Shown here piece by piece: positions 46,501 to 54,401 of a stretch of 64,000 bases of DNA. The position numbers were made by a program, and so were the translations under genes. Source of the DNA: OLB9 sp041392785 (GTDB lineage: Bacteria; Bacteroidota; Bacteroidia; Chitinophagales; Saprospiraceae); NCBI GenBank assembly GCA_041392785.1, contig JAWKLK010000008.1:62001-126000 (forward strand). Reading direction: 5' to 3'. Within the stretch, counting starts at the first letter, position 1; every line of letters begins with the position of its first letter. Below the pieces are notes generated by a model, which saw only the letters and a list, made by a program, of their open reading frames with translations, ran no database searches and had not been told where the DNA came from.

Positions 46501-47514
46501 TGTCACCTGCACAATGTTGCCATCCTCATCTGCAATAAGTATGTACTGAGACATAGCCGCATCCGTATTATATCCAGAAGCCGTAATGTTGGTAGTAGCC
46601 GTAGGACAAAGTGGATTGGGGGTGGCAGTTATGGTGCCCGCCTCTGCATCATAGACAGTGATGGTTTTGCATATGGGGTCTGGGTCATCAGTGAATGCTA
46701 CACAGGCATTTGAAGCATCAATACAAAGGGTATATTCTCCTGCTTGAGTGAAAGTAGCTAACGTACTTATTTCAGGATCACCGACATATTCAGAATCATC
46801 CACATTTGGGTTATCACCAATAAAATACCAATCAAATCTTATACCGCCATCTGGTACTTCCACTGTATATTCATGTGTGGAATTGATGCAAACTATTTCA
46901 TCACCCATGATATCTCCAGGCCAATCCCCAATGGTAGGGGGACAAGGAGCTGATGTAACATTTATTTCAACGTGACATGCCGATCTACAACAACCATCTA
47001 CTACTAGTGAGTAGACTTGTCCCACTACTAAATCAGTCATGACAACCGTTAAGGTTTGACTGGTACTACTACCACAATCATCAACATTACATCCGACTGC
47101 TAATGCTGGATTATCCCAAAAGCACTCAGGAAAAACTGCCACCTGGACTCCCCTAGTGTTGCTAAAACATGCAGGTCCTCGTGTACACCCTGAAGTTATA
47201 ACTTCGAGTGAAATATCGGGGCACCAAGCCAAAAACCTAAACCACGTAGGATTATGAGCAGTTGTTCCTGATACATTCCAGCACATCGGGCTATCCGGTC
47301 CATCGTTAGGATGGGAGTATTCTGTCATATCATAAGAAAAATTATCCAACTCCTCAATACTGCACAGCAATGGTGATGTAATGCACTGACAGGTATTTTG
47401 AGATCCATTCGTACAAGGGGCCGGAGCACCATTTATTTGTGACATTCCTTTATTTACAACAAACAAAAATAAAACAAACAAATATAATTTGAGAATAGGG
47501 AAACGTATCGGCAT
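37546..47514 (-). CDS. Giant Cys-rich adhesin, N-terminal 3.3 thousand residues (frameshifted near 37607)
   Basis: From the ATG at 47514 (MPIRFPILK, then a signal peptide ending GMSQ). The N-terminal 350 residues form a Cys-rich domain (SPLLCSIEELDNFSYDM, NPTWFRFLAWC). Then come about 17 tandem modules of about 83 residues (42060-46320), a linker with Ig-like and SprB-like segments, and a second set of about 90-residue modules that begin NNGT/DDD and close with CSTDC or CSTPC. The last 23 codons (RIICLSLILI onward) are out-of-frame junk; adding one base near 37607 joins it to the 35771-37597 frame, giving about 3914 residues. It is presumably a surface adhesin exported by the type IX system. 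Confidence 0.88.
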   Translation of the reverse strand: MPIRFPILKLYLFVLFLFVVNKGMSQINGAPAPCTNGSQNTCQCITSPLLCSIEELDNFSYDMTEYSHPNDGPDSPMCWNVSGTTAHNPTWFRFLAWCPDISLEVITSGCTRGPACFSNTRGVQVAVFPECFWDNPALAVGCNVDDCGSSTSQTLTVVMTDLVVGQVYSLVVDGCCRSACHVEINVTSAPCPPTIGDWPGDIMGDEIVCINSTHEYTVEVPDGGIRFDWYFIGDNPNVDDSEYVGDPEISTLATFTQAGEYTLCIDASNACVAFTDDPDPICKTITVYDAEAGTITATPNPLCPTATTNITASGYNTDAAMSQYILIADEDGNIVQVTSGSTATWTWDYCATFTAYSYNYITALGSEPMLGDDVNLLLADCDGTCCELEPVVIIFQDMIAPVLTGLPQDISVSCFLDIPPIIDLDFTDNCMGNGSVPGVQIDNYTNCDGGTITRTWMVTDSCDNSTSHTQTITLAAIPEATFTPIDDITVSCENFPNLNALPTLPYDNNATGACRIMGNIVPTHEIDTVNCAGTVTVTWEITDICDRLISETQVITILPPDVPQWVNPPIDTMTITCSQIPPDGFLPPIGYDNGNIGRCRIFGSVIPERTDNYSLCGGELEYSWEKTDSCSNYFSYLQVMYVQPAPEATFINPPPDITVACTEKPAADYLPPLSYTNGLSGFCSIAGSVDPTRVDMFDAECNGTITLTWTFTDECSREIGYSQIIHVLPPVAATFINPPTDYAVNCPTEIAPDYGPILNYSNNISGECSIAGQIVPTRTDLLEDCMGTVTLVWDTIDRCGRELLHTQVIMVDPPLEPAFVNPPADQDVTCPNRPADDYYPPLNYTNGVSGDCAITGIVVPTRVDDIVDCQGTITFTWDTIDYCGRPLIHTQILNILPPDIAQLSSLPQDMTVTCPNKPADDFLPVLTYDNGMTGDCAITGSITPTREDNIVDCAGTITLTWEVTDPCNRVIAHTQVITVLPPDEATFINPPQNTTATCPNVPDADYLPTLDYTNSMAAACEIMGTVVPIREDNVVDCQGTITLTWDTIDMCNRALSHIQVITITPPPVSSFVNPPQNETRMCDNLPASDEMPPLSFTNNATGICEISGMVTPTRTDNIVNCAGTVTFNWEYTDMCNRTIMHTQVLTIVPPPEAAFVNPPASATVTCPNVPDDGLLPELMYTNGASGVCEISGTVVPTRTDNIVDCAGTITFTWETTDMCNRTITHMQVLTVVPPPVPAFINPPASATLMCNEIPPSDALPELQYTNNASSTCEITGTVVPTRTDAIINCQGTITFVWQYTDLCNRTIAHTQVLTILPPPLPVFVNPPSSGAVPCDLIPAPDALPPLDYSNNSSVCDISGTIIPTRTDNISNCQGTITFLWEFTDECNRPISHTQIITLTPPDEATFVNPPPAVMNVPCDQEPDPNDLPVLEYTNNQVGTCLIEGTVVPTLQVIDNNCSKTYTYDWEFTDHCNRSLRYQQVINVQPPPVVTLENPPVYTEPISCADAELFDAPSIAYSNNNACLLEGTLTPTVNKNFTSCGGNISIDWSGMDDCGRSINYSQIIIVEAAPHPEFTDIIPEDITIDCGDLSGFVVSLTYSNGEDRPCLIEGSVLGTLQNNSSLCGGTAKVIWSTKDECGFDLYAEQNITIEPTQMAEFIDPPIDGIHIGCNEVPPLPPSLFYSNGMSSPCIIEGSVAAITSGGYTQCGGTIQYTWQFVDQCNRALVYNQNIVVDPAPEPEFINVPSDAYLPCGQTFTTPPPLQYSNFLTPPCLISGSVNAQTEDNGNNRIYTWTYTNVCTGNEITAQQQVFISPIPDIEINPTEIPICFGDFYNLEDIEVTDLNGTDFSITYHSAIPPTQFNEVGNPISTEVIQDYYILATNTFGCQDYAKVHFANNFPENPGFGQTVQLCNDGRSINLWEYITPPYNNTGYWSDTYGTGLDISDPTNVSFANQIDGNYPFDYIVPSTNVCPDAKTTINLELITGGSIDVNSVECSADWTTYTVVTNVFGYTLTANAGTVSQNGVSYTISNIPISPELSLFLKYTVGDCEDDTITVTPPQCNCPDISEPIGQGMSNVCQNSPVNLSVSVVSGLSARWYSAATGGTLLQTGLTYTPSTASVGQFTYYVEAFDPLTNCYSARIPVVLTVVGLPTAKDVTLNACDDDGDGLVSFVLTDANALINAGANLTFTYYLTLANAQSQTNPLPTNYTNTQNPQTIYARVVNANNCANFADVVLNVWPLPPISVNVLAETCYNENDGVIQINTPNVDYSYKLNNLGWTNQVPFDSLRPNSYTVYVGDMNGCQNQTTAVVPAGQRLTFASFNLDCDNAGTSSDQTDDAYMVEFEIASTTGNIGSFTITVNSTVFGPYTYGTKHTLTLPADNSSNTLVIRDVTTGCELTRDIGPLSPCSTDCEISLQNLQVSCDDSGTESINSDDKYTITFTASIVNGGSSTAFNVIIDNVIQGTYNYGTPVVLTLDADGSTPNIQIRDQVNLICFINVPIGTLTGCSTACAISAVVSGVTCNNKGTINDPDDDTFTFNVNVTGFNTSTYWTSNLNAIQHNYNTPVVFGPFLISSGGFNLEVTDGITSPCLSSVDIVPPMACSTPCNIEVTELTQSSCQNNGTNNTEADDTFSVSFKVNVLSGTTSFYNVNDGSQTFGPFNYGQVITIPGLTSNGQNIVLSIVDQNNSGCTAEINVLSEPCSVCTQTVNAGPDQMLTCVDNTADLMGASNATGGVYVWTGPNNFIKTGQTVQTSTEGMYILSVTFPDQCVAQDTVIISKDADVPTANAGIDQEWFCNSTSITLTGTTNLSNNVSFVWTNQTGTIIGNTLSITVTNPGLYFFEVINTSNNCTSGKDEVSVFDRDQQLFLNTAQWLCFDNNTPTINTDDTYQIKLNVSNTTNNISQIQVYEGTVLIGTYDYNVDIIFNLNADDNTHSFRIIDIMTGCETTTDVGPLISCSTDCDITVIDPIFACNDNGTESLESDDYYDLTFNTSVLNGSASNSFDLYINNIKIGTYTYGQEVTHRFDADGTTPFIVLRDVSNNICSENIIAPALRPCSSTCLIDINLSNVICNDNNTINDPSDDVYFFDVDVTGLNLSTSWIVSGQSVQYPYNQVVTLGPIPISQGNYTLTVVDSNAPSCTASVIVTAPSVCSEPCAIQVQNLTIGDCDNNNTGSISTDDTYAITFQINRVSGSVNRYDAVINNVTYGPYKYNELVTISGLAADGNLYNVVIDDTLNTGCHTEFTVSQFGCSSCDQIVDAGIGGNITCQTPTITLTGTSVPNNGTPVWTGPAGFMAQGLVTSVSRPERIICLSLILICVLRWIVSL
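42060..46320 (-). repeat. About 17 tandem HYR/Ig-like coding repeats with four Cys each
   Basis: Each unit is about 250 bases. The protein consensus is NPP... VTCPN-P... LP-L-YTN-xxG-CEI-GTV-PTRTDNI-DC-GTITFTW-xTD-CNR-I-HTQV-T. Four Cys per unit (V-x-C, G-x-C, DC, CNR) suggest two disulfides each. Central units (7-12) are most alike, while the first three and last four diverge, the pattern of internal duplication from the middle. Confidence 0.85.
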
Positions 47515-47696
47515 ATTGATTACTTTAAAATGCACACAACAATATATTACACTTCGATACACAAAAAAAAGAAATTTTATCCTTACAATCCTTCTTTTTT
47601 AAATAAAATTTAAGAAAGGACTCTATTAAGGAATTTACAAACCATAGCAGATGATATAAATAACACTTTCAATACATTGATCTTAAGATACTTACA

Positions 47697-50600
47697 TTAT
47701 CCTTTCATGATATAATATTCAGAGAATAATGTATTAAAAAAGTTTTCTCTCCCTAATAATTTTTCATTGCCAATAGCTATTATTTGCTCCCTAGCCCTTG
47801 TCAAAGCGACATTGAGCTTCCTATCTATTCCTTCATCATTCTTTGATATGAAGGTTTCCAATTGTGTGATTCTATTGATACAAAATGAAATAATGATGAT
47901 ATCTCTAGCCCCGCCTTGATAACGCTCCACAGTATCGACAGTGATTTTCTCTGATAATTCTTCTGGCAAATTTTCGCTAATCAGATGCTTTATCAATGCT
48001 ATCTGTGCCCTATATGGTGTGATAATTCCTATGCTTTCTTCTGTAAATTCTTTGTTATCGATGTCATACAATTCAATCAATGATTGCAACATAGAAATGA
48101 CAAGATGGGCTTCGATTTTATTTGTTTTCCAATTGATATCTTCAGGGTCATTTGCGGGTAAGAAGACCAATCTTTCTTTTGATAGTGCGGTATCTAGCGA
48201 TTGATTCTTAAAAAATCTAGTTTCTAAAAATCTGTCCACATTTTTCAATGGCATCAATACTCCTTCATAAAAATGATGATTTACAAATTGCATTAATGTT
48301 GGGTGCATCCTGCCTTGTTCCGTTAAAACTCCATAAGCATGTGTCCATTGTTGTTCTTTTATTCGTCTGAGTAACCTATCAAACAATGATAATCGCAAAT
48401 CTGAGATACCTAAATCACATAGACTTTTATCCTTCACTTTTGTAAGGTAATCTTCTTGAACCACCACAGCTGGTAGCTGCTTATGGTCCCCTATAAGAAT
48501 CCATTTAGAAAAATATGTTAAAATTCCTGATAACATTGGCTCTAAGATCTGTGATGCTTCATCTACAATGACCGTATCAAATTGCTTTAGTGCAAAAAGC
48601 TCTGGCTTACTCATCATACTAGAAACTGTAGCAACATAGATATTACAACGACTCAATAGATCTACAATTTCTTGTCTTGTACTGCACTCAGCTGTGAGTG
48701 TATCCAATAATCTTGGTCTGTATTGTGGTTCCGTGCCAACACGAGAACCAATCCTGATAAAATGTTGCCCTATTCCATCTCCCAAAGATGTTAAAGCATG
48801 ACAAATTTCATCTACCGCCCTATTGGTATAAGCCAATAACATAATTGATTGCTTATAGGAAGTGTGCAGTGCAAAGACCAAATTTTTAAGCAAAACACTC
48901 GTTTTCCCTGTACCTGGCGGCCCCCAAATGAAATAATAATCTTTAGCAGAAAGAGCAGCATTGAGCACTATTTTCTGAGATGAAGTCATCTCACTTGGCT
49001 CAACATATTTCACTAAATTGCGTGGTTGATTGGGCGGTCTAATTCCGAGAAATAGTTGCCTAAAATCCTCTGAAGCAGAGGCCCACAAAAAGAGTGATTT
49101 GTACATGCCATTGTAATTAGAATCCAAAGCATCTGTTTCTATATTCCAGATATCATGATTCAAGAAGATATTTTGGTTTAGTTGCCGATGTCTCAATCTG
49201 ACACTTACTGTTTCCCTATTGATGGCAGTAATTATACACTTAAAAATCTGATGTTTTAGGATGGACTTTACGCCATCATCAGGATAAAGCACTCCAATAT
49301 CTCCGACACGGAAATTTGCTAATGGCGTAATATTTGGGTCTCTTTTGAAAGTGATACAAGGATCATCCTCACTACTGGAATTGGATTCAATACTTAGACC
49401 TTTGAAAATTACAAAACGGTCAATTTTTTCACTATCAGATTCAAGCCAAAGTGAGGCATGACCATTACTAGAATTAATGCCATGTGATCCGGTTTTGGAA
49501 AGACTATGTTCTCTTGCTATAAATGCCACAATGTGATCATAATACGATCTTTCAACTTGTTTTAAAGATACATATATATTATAAAATAATTCTATATCTT
49601 TTTTCAAAAATCCTTTAAAGTTAGGAAAGTTTTCAGGTTTTAGATACTTCAAAATGCCATTATTATTATGGGCATTGCGCAATAGAAACTCTATCATCAA
49701 AATGTCATTTCTCAAAGTCAAAGCTTCATATTGTTGCTGTCTTACAGCTGGTGCAAACCGAAGTGTTTTTTCAGATTCAAGAGAATACAGTATGTAGATG
49801 GCAGAGTTTTTACTTGATTTTCCAATGGATTTTAATAACAAATCGTACAATAATGTCTGAATAAAATGTGATGCATTGATACCATATACATTGGGTTTAA
49901 AAGTCTTGCCACTTTTGAGTTCAATGATATTCGTACTAGTCTTATTTTGATGTAAAATATCCAGTCGGCCCTGTATACCAAACCTTCTTGAATAAAATGA
50001 AGGTTCGAGATATACATCTTTCACATTAATATTTAAGCGTTTGAAATCTGCTCTGATCACTTGTGAAAGATTTGTAAAATGTACCATCAGAGTCCTAATT
50101 GTATCTTTTACTTCATCATCCTCTAATAAACTGAATCCCAAAGGATTAAATGCAAATATTTTGCTTATTATGGATTTAAACTCCAAATTTGGTTGGGATA
50201 TAAGTAGATCTAAAATGCCATTGACTACATTCCCAATCAGAACAGACTTGGATGGAGTAGCTGGTTTAAATTTTGACAATAAATAAATAAAAGGTTCATT
50301 TCCTTGTTCTTTAAATGTCTCTGCAATAGCGGTGACATCCACCAAATGATCTGGGTGAATCACAAATGCAGCAGGATGATGCAGATTATTTGCATCTATT
50401 TCAACATCAATCAAATTTACATGAATGGGCAAATGACCATTACTCCTCAAATGTAACAATGCTCTCGTAAACAACTCATTTCTATCTGACTCGTCGAAAA
50501 GCGCTTTTTGAGTTTCATCAGGATTGTTTTCGTCATAAAACAGAATGATTCTTCTTTCGCTATCTATTTCAAAAACCAATGCTTCAATGACACTTCTAAA

Positions 50601-51014
50601 GTGAATAACTTCATGTTTAGTCTTTTTAAATTGTTCTCGCAATAAAGTAATGTCTTCATCAGAAATTTCAATGGATATATTCCAAAATTTACGGAGTAAA
50701 ATATCTACAGTATATAATCCTAATTTTTCAAATAATGAGGCATTTCCATTAGTAATAGCATTGGATTCTATGGCCTTACGGAATGTATGAATAAAATGTA
50801 AATCTTGACTTGACATCGAAAACTTGGTACCAACATATGCAATCCTTGAAAATAATGTGGTAAAATGCAAAAACTCATCCTTCGTAATCAGTTCATACAG
50901 CATAGTCAAAGATTCAAAAAGGGCATTGCATTTTTGCCTCGCAGACAGATTTATTTCCACTTTGATACGATTTATTCTGTCTTGTATTGATTGCGCTTGT
51001 ATGTAGTGTGTCAA
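47697..51014 (-). CDS. Dna2-like nuclease-helicase (PD-(D/E)xK plus superfamily I helicase)
   Basis: Up to 1105 residues from a TTG; no ATG is nearby upstream, so the start is uncertain. The middle has a RecB/Cas4-like nuclease (GRLDILH, then IIELKSG, residues about 347-365, with a conserved Gln after ASHFIQTLLY). The C-terminal half is an SF1B helicase: Walker A GPPGTGKTS (about 695), VDEASQ (about 818), GDHKQLPAVV, TPYRAQ, TVERYQGGARDI and VALTRARE. This is the domain order of eukaryotic Dna2. Likely roles are DNA end processing or defence. No operon partner is visible. Confidence 0.88.
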   Translation of the reverse strand: MTHYIQAQSIQDRINRIKVEINLSARQKCNALFESLTMLYELITKDEFLHFTTLFSRIAYVGTKFSMSSQDLHFIHTFRKAIESNAITNGNASLFEKLGLYTVDILLRKFWNISIEISDEDITLLREQFKKTKHEVIHFRSVIEALVFEIDSERRIILFYDENNPDETQKALFDESDRNELFTRALLHLRSNGHLPIHVNLIDVEIDANNLHHPAAFVIHPDHLVDVTAIAETFKEQGNEPFIYLLSKFKPATPSKSVLIGNVVNGILDLLISQPNLEFKSIISKIFAFNPLGFSLLEDDEVKDTIRTLMVHFTNLSQVIRADFKRLNINVKDVYLEPSFYSRRFGIQGRLDILHQNKTSTNIIELKSGKTFKPNVYGINASHFIQTLLYDLLLKSIGKSSKNSAIYILYSLESEKTLRFAPAVRQQQYEALTLRNDILMIEFLLRNAHNNNGILKYLKPENFPNFKGFLKKDIELFYNIYVSLKQVERSYYDHIVAFIAREHSLSKTGSHGINSSNGHASLWLESDSEKIDRFVIFKGLSIESNSSSEDDPCITFKRDPNITPLANFRVGDIGVLYPDDGVKSILKHQIFKCIITAINRETVSVRLRHRQLNQNIFLNHDIWNIETDALDSNYNGMYKSLFLWASASEDFRQLFLGIRPPNQPRNLVKYVEPSEMTSSQKIVLNAALSAKDYYFIWGPPGTGKTSVLLKNLVFALHTSYKQSIMLLAYTNRAVDEICHALTSLGDGIGQHFIRIGSRVGTEPQYRPRLLDTLTAECSTRQEIVDLLSRCNIYVATVSSMMSKPELFALKQFDTVIVDEASQILEPMLSGILTYFSKWILIGDHKQLPAVVVQEDYLTKVKDKSLCDLGISDLRLSLFDRLLRRIKEQQWTHAYGVLTEQGRMHPTLMQFVNHHFYEGVLMPLKNVDRFLETRFFKNQSLDTALSKERLVFLPANDPEDINWKTNKIEAHLVISMLQSLIELYDIDNKEFTEESIGIITPYRAQIALIKHLISENLPEELSEKITVDTVERYQGGARDIIIISFCINRITQLETFISKNDEGIDRKLNVALTRAREQIIAIGNEKLLGRENFFNTLFSEYYIMKG

Positions 51015-51218
51015 ATGAACCTTATTAGCGTTAAAAATGATTCTTTATAATTTACAAAAGATGAAAGAAACGAAGCAGAACTAAGTTTACAATTTTTGTC
51101 CAAAAGTAAAGAAATTTCCGATTAAATAGCGAAACATTCAAGCAATTGCTATGGAATTTTTAATAATAACAATGTTTAGAATTAAAAAATGTGAAGCATA
51201 CATATTAAATATAATCAT

Positions 51219-51226
51219 TATATTTG
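51219..51226 (+). promoter_or_regulatory. TAnnTTTG -7 box of ruvC
   Basis: TATATTTG lies 17 bases before the ruvC ATG in the divergent spacer to the helicase gene. Confidence 0.45.
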
Positions 51227-51243
51227 CTCCTAATTCATTTTAA

Positions 51244-51786
51244 ATGTCAAAACCATATAAAATATTAGGTGTAGATCCAGGAACCAATATATTGGGATAT
51301 GCTATCATAGAAATAGATGACAAACAAGTACGAGTGATTCATTTTGGAGTGTTCAGGCTAGAAAAATATGAAGACCATCATGAAAAACTTAAAGAAATTT
51401 TCCTCCAATTACAGGAAATAATTGAAACCTATCTTCCAAAAACATTAGCCATAGAATCACCATTTTATGGAAAAAATGTACAGTCAATGCTAAAACTTGG
51501 GCGTGCTCAAGGTGTGGCTATGGCTGCAGCCATCACAATGGGTCTTGAAATAGTAGAATACGCTCCAAAAAAGATAAAACAATCCATCACCGGCAATGGA
51601 AACGCCAGCAAAGAGCAAGTCTCAGCTATGCTTGAAACGATCCTAAAAATTAAAATTACAGCTTCCCATCTCGATGCAACAGATGCTCTCGCTACTGCCA
51701 TCTGCCATTATAACCAAGGTTCACGTCTCTCTGTTGGTACAACCAAGTTCAAGAATTGGGCTGATTTCGTAAAAAAGAAACAATAG
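51244..51786 (+). CDS. ruvC: Holliday junction resolvase RuvC
   Basis: 180 residues. The RNase H-like active site is visible: Asp11 in LGVDPGTN, Glu in LAIESPFYGKN, and the C-terminal acidic pair in SHLDATDALATAICHY. It cuts Holliday junctions at branch points with RuvAB during recombination repair. Complete and of normal length; ruvA and ruvB are not nearby. Confidence 0.97.
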   Translation: MSKPYKILGVDPGTNILGYAIIEIDDKQVRVIHFGVFRLEKYEDHHEKLKEIFLQLQEIIETYLPKTLAIESPFYGKNVQSMLKLGRAQGVAMAAAITMGLEIVEYAPKKIKQSITGNGNASKEQVSAMLETILKIKITASHLDATDALATAICHYNQGSRLSVGTTKFKNWADFVKKKQ

Positions 51787-52011
51787 GGAGAATATAAAAT
51801 TGTCAATTAAACTTTGAATGCTCCTTCCTCGTTGATTTTGTCTATAAAATTGATCAAATCCAATAGAAATAAGTCTTTCTTTTAATAATTCAGAAATTAA
51901 AATCGCTTGGTCGTCACTTAACTCTCTGCCACTTTCAATTCAACCACAATAAGTCACCACATAAGGCTAATTGTTACCATCCTGTGGATCAATTTTTATA
52001 AGATTTTTCAT
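51787..52011 (-). pseudogene. Small decayed reading frame between ruvC and ppa
   Basis: On the minus strand ATG 52011 opens MKNLIKIDPQDGNN, TAG at 51967-51969, PYVVTYCG, TGA at 51940-51942, then IESGRELSDDQAILISELL and KERLISIGFDQFYRQNQRG. The codon choice and the helical composition look like real protein broken by two nonsense codons. No family can be named. A second frame just upstream (GQLVSIEWFDEKSY) may be its original N-terminus, implying a frameshift too. Confidence 0.4.
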
Positions 52012-52043
52012 CAAACCATTCTATCGAAACTAATTGCCCGATT

Positions 52044-52661
52044 TTAAATATACTTTCCAAAATGGTGGTGATAGTCTTTGATTGAAGCATTGATGACTTC
52101 CAATGCCGATGCTTTACCGTACATCTCGTCAATGATGCATGTGGCTGGTTTGTCAGGCATTTGCTTGTAGGTTAGGAAATAATGCTTTAATCTATTAATG
52201 ATGGATGATGGGACATCTGTTATGTCCTTCCACTTACCATAAATATCGTCATTTTCTAGCACGGCTATGACTTTATCATCTGCTTCATTGTTGTCCACTA
52301 GTCTAAAACCACCGATAGGAAATGCTTTGACCAAGATATCTCCATGAGTAATTTCTCTTTCAGTTAAAACTAATATATCCAATGGATCTCCGTCGCCTTT
52401 AATGCCTGTTCTACCCGTATGTGCCATATTGATCGCAGCTACTTCTTCAGCACAGTACGTCTTCGGAATAAACCCATACAAGGCAGGAACAATATTTGAA
52501 AATTTCTGAGGCCTATCTACTTTCAGATAACCTGAAACTTTGTCTACTTCATATTTTACTGTATCACTTGGGATGATCTCGATGTAAACTGTAACTAATT
52601 CAGGGGCTTGATTACCTATTTCAATACCATGCCAAGGGTGGCGTTTATATATAAAAGTCAT
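52044..52661 (-). CDS. ppa: Inorganic pyrophosphatase, family I
   Basis: 205 residues. The signature GDGDPLDILVL holds the metal-binding Asp trio; FIPKTYC and DNNEADDKVIAVL follow at family spacing. It hydrolyses pyrophosphate to drive biosynthesis. Cytosolic, complete, normal length. Nearest neighbours are a decayed frame and a serine hydrolase gene, with no operon link. Confidence 0.95.
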   Translation of the reverse strand: MTFIYKRHPWHGIEIGNQAPELVTVYIEIIPSDTVKYEVDKVSGYLKVDRPQKFSNIVPALYGFIPKTYCAEEVAAINMAHTGRTGIKGDGDPLDILVLTEREITHGDILVKAFPIGGFRLVDNNEADDKVIAVLENDDIYGKWKDITDVPSSIINRLKHYFLTYKQMPDKPATCIIDEMYGKASALEVINASIKDYHHHFGKYI

Positions 52662-52759
52662 AATGAAAATATCTAAAAAGTTGCAAATTTAAAGATATAA
52701 ATTTGCCTTGCATTAAAAATCGGAGATATAACAATTCTTTGACAACCTAATAAAAGTTT

Positions 52760-54037
52760 CTACGGAGTAAAGTAGGTAGAGACAATAGGAATGGGTTTTA
52801 GTAGTGATGCTAAAGGGGGAACTTCTTTTAGAGAATATTGAAACAAAGAGTTTTCCCATGCTTGAAACATATCAGATACTATAGTATTACTGCAATTGCA
52901 AGTAGAATTGAAAAGGCATACAACACCAATATTGGTTTCTGGGTCAAAGGCAATCTCCGTCCTGAAACCATTGACCAATCCTCCATGATGGACTATATTT
53001 TTATTCTGAAGTTGTATTCTTCTCCAGCCCCATGCATAATGACTACCAGAGAACGCTGGCCATTTATTGAAGTATTTCATAGCGCTACCTGACCATACAT
53101 AAGGGTGAAAGGCACGTTCTCTTACAGCTTCTGATAATACATCAGGTCTGTATCCCATGACAGCAGTCAACCATGTTTTCATATCTTCAAGGCTAGAATT
53201 GATACCTCCTGCAGACACTACATTGTAATAATGAGGGCTCACGTCTATCGGGGCAAACCCTCTCGGTGATCGCGCACCTTTATGCCCGTTGCAATAATTT
53301 TGAGATCCTAAGATACCTGATATGGTCATTGTGGTTTGAGACATGTCTAGTGGTGTCAAAATGAAACTCTGAAGCGCATCCTTATAAGACATTCCTGTGG
53401 CACTTTCTATGACTTTCTCTATGAGGCCAAAGGTGGCATTTTGGTAGGCATAAGCAATACCTGTTGAATCTCGTACATACAACCTATTAATATAAGGCAA
53501 AATAGCGTCTAAACTTAAGTTTTGATCTACAAGATTAGAGTATGCATGTTCTGTCACACCGACAGATTGTGATAGCAGATGGGTTACTTTTAACACACCA
53601 TCCTTAGATTTTGCTTTGAGTGTCAAATTTGGAATGTATTTTGACACTGGATCATCGGGATGCAAATAACCAAATTCTACCAATTTTGAAGCAAGAAGCC
53701 CAGCAAAGCCTTTGGATACGGATCCCAATCTGAATATAGTGTGCCTGTCAATTGGCATTAGCGTAGACAAGGACTTAACTCCGAATACAGTGTCTATAAT
53801 AAAATGGCCATCCTTACAAACAGCAATGGCCAAACCGGGACAATTTGATGCAGATAAATTTTTTTCCAAAGTAGTAATCAGACTTTCATTAAAATACCGC
53901 TCTATATCCGAGAATACATACTCATATTGCAAGGGTTTTGCTTTGCTCAACTCCACTTTTTGCGGTATCGACCCGGACAGCAAAGTAACTGTACAAACCA
54001 ATAAAACTCTAAGGATTAAAAACTGGTTTTTTAGCAT
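52760..54037 (-). CDS. Serine hydrolase of the beta-lactamase/class C PBP family
   Basis: 425 residues from the ATG at 54037; a TTG one codon earlier is also open. The signal peptide is about 1-25. The nucleophile motif is S-V-S-K (about 106-109 in RLGSVSKGF), the second motif is Y-Q-N in AYAYQNATFG (about residue 200) and the third is HHGG (about 365), in place of KTG. This set suits esterases, D-aminopeptidases or PBP4-like enzymes as well as beta-lactamases. Periplasmic by its signal peptide. Substrate unknown. Confidence 0.9.
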   Translation of the reverse strand: MLKNQFLILRVLLVCTVTLLSGSIPQKVELSKAKPLQYEYVFSDIERYFNESLITTLEKNLSASNCPGLAIAVCKDGHFIIDTVFGVKSLSTLMPIDRHTIFRLGSVSKGFAGLLASKLVEFGYLHPDDPVSKYIPNLTLKAKSKDGVLKVTHLLSQSVGVTEHAYSNLVDQNLSLDAILPYINRLYVRDSTGIAYAYQNATFGLIEKVIESATGMSYKDALQSFILTPLDMSQTTMTISGILGSQNYCNGHKGARSPRGFAPIDVSPHYYNVVSAGGINSSLEDMKTWLTAVMGYRPDVLSEAVRERAFHPYVWSGSAMKYFNKWPAFSGSHYAWGWRRIQLQNKNIVHHGGLVNGFRTEIAFDPETNIGVVCLFNSTCNCSNTIVSDMFQAWENSLFQYSLKEVPPLASLLKPIPIVSTYFTP

Positions 54038-54040
54038 CAA

Positions 54041-54401
54041 ATAGAAAATAGGATTTACAAAATAATTACAAAACTACACAAATAATTCTAATTTAACAGA
54101 AAATACATTAAATATTTTATTAATATATACAATACACTTCAATTATCCTTTAAAAAGATGCCAAAAATATTATTTTTTTTCATGGATCAAAAAAATACGT
54201 GGACAAAATTTATTCCCTTACCATTCAAAATAGTAGTTGAAAGTGATACTATGGGTAATGTTTCGAGCAATTTGATAAAACGATTGCTATGGAGAAATCA
54301 TGTTTTGGTTTCACGAAATTTATCCTATGTGCTTCCAATTTTATGTTAAGATAAAACACATATAGGAAGCTATACTTTGGGAATTTATACTTTAAAAAAT
54401 C
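54041..54401. other. Gene-free AT-rich stretch
   Basis: Nothing convincing is visible. A 63-codon plus-strand frame (54158-54349) has no signal, no family features and no clear ribosome site. The region separates the serine hydrolase gene from the end of the ABC operon. Confidence 0.5.

Noticed and set aside
38249..46975. Numerous antisense frames of 60-134 codons inside the giant gene
   Set aside because: They mirror the repeated sense frame, lack start signals and have no independent features.
37546..47514. CRISPR-like or non-coding tandem repeats
   Set aside because: The 250-base periodicity is fully explained by protein modules in one reading frame.
54158..54349. 63-codon plus-strand frame
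   Set aside because: No recognisable features, AT-rich surroundings and no partner gene.
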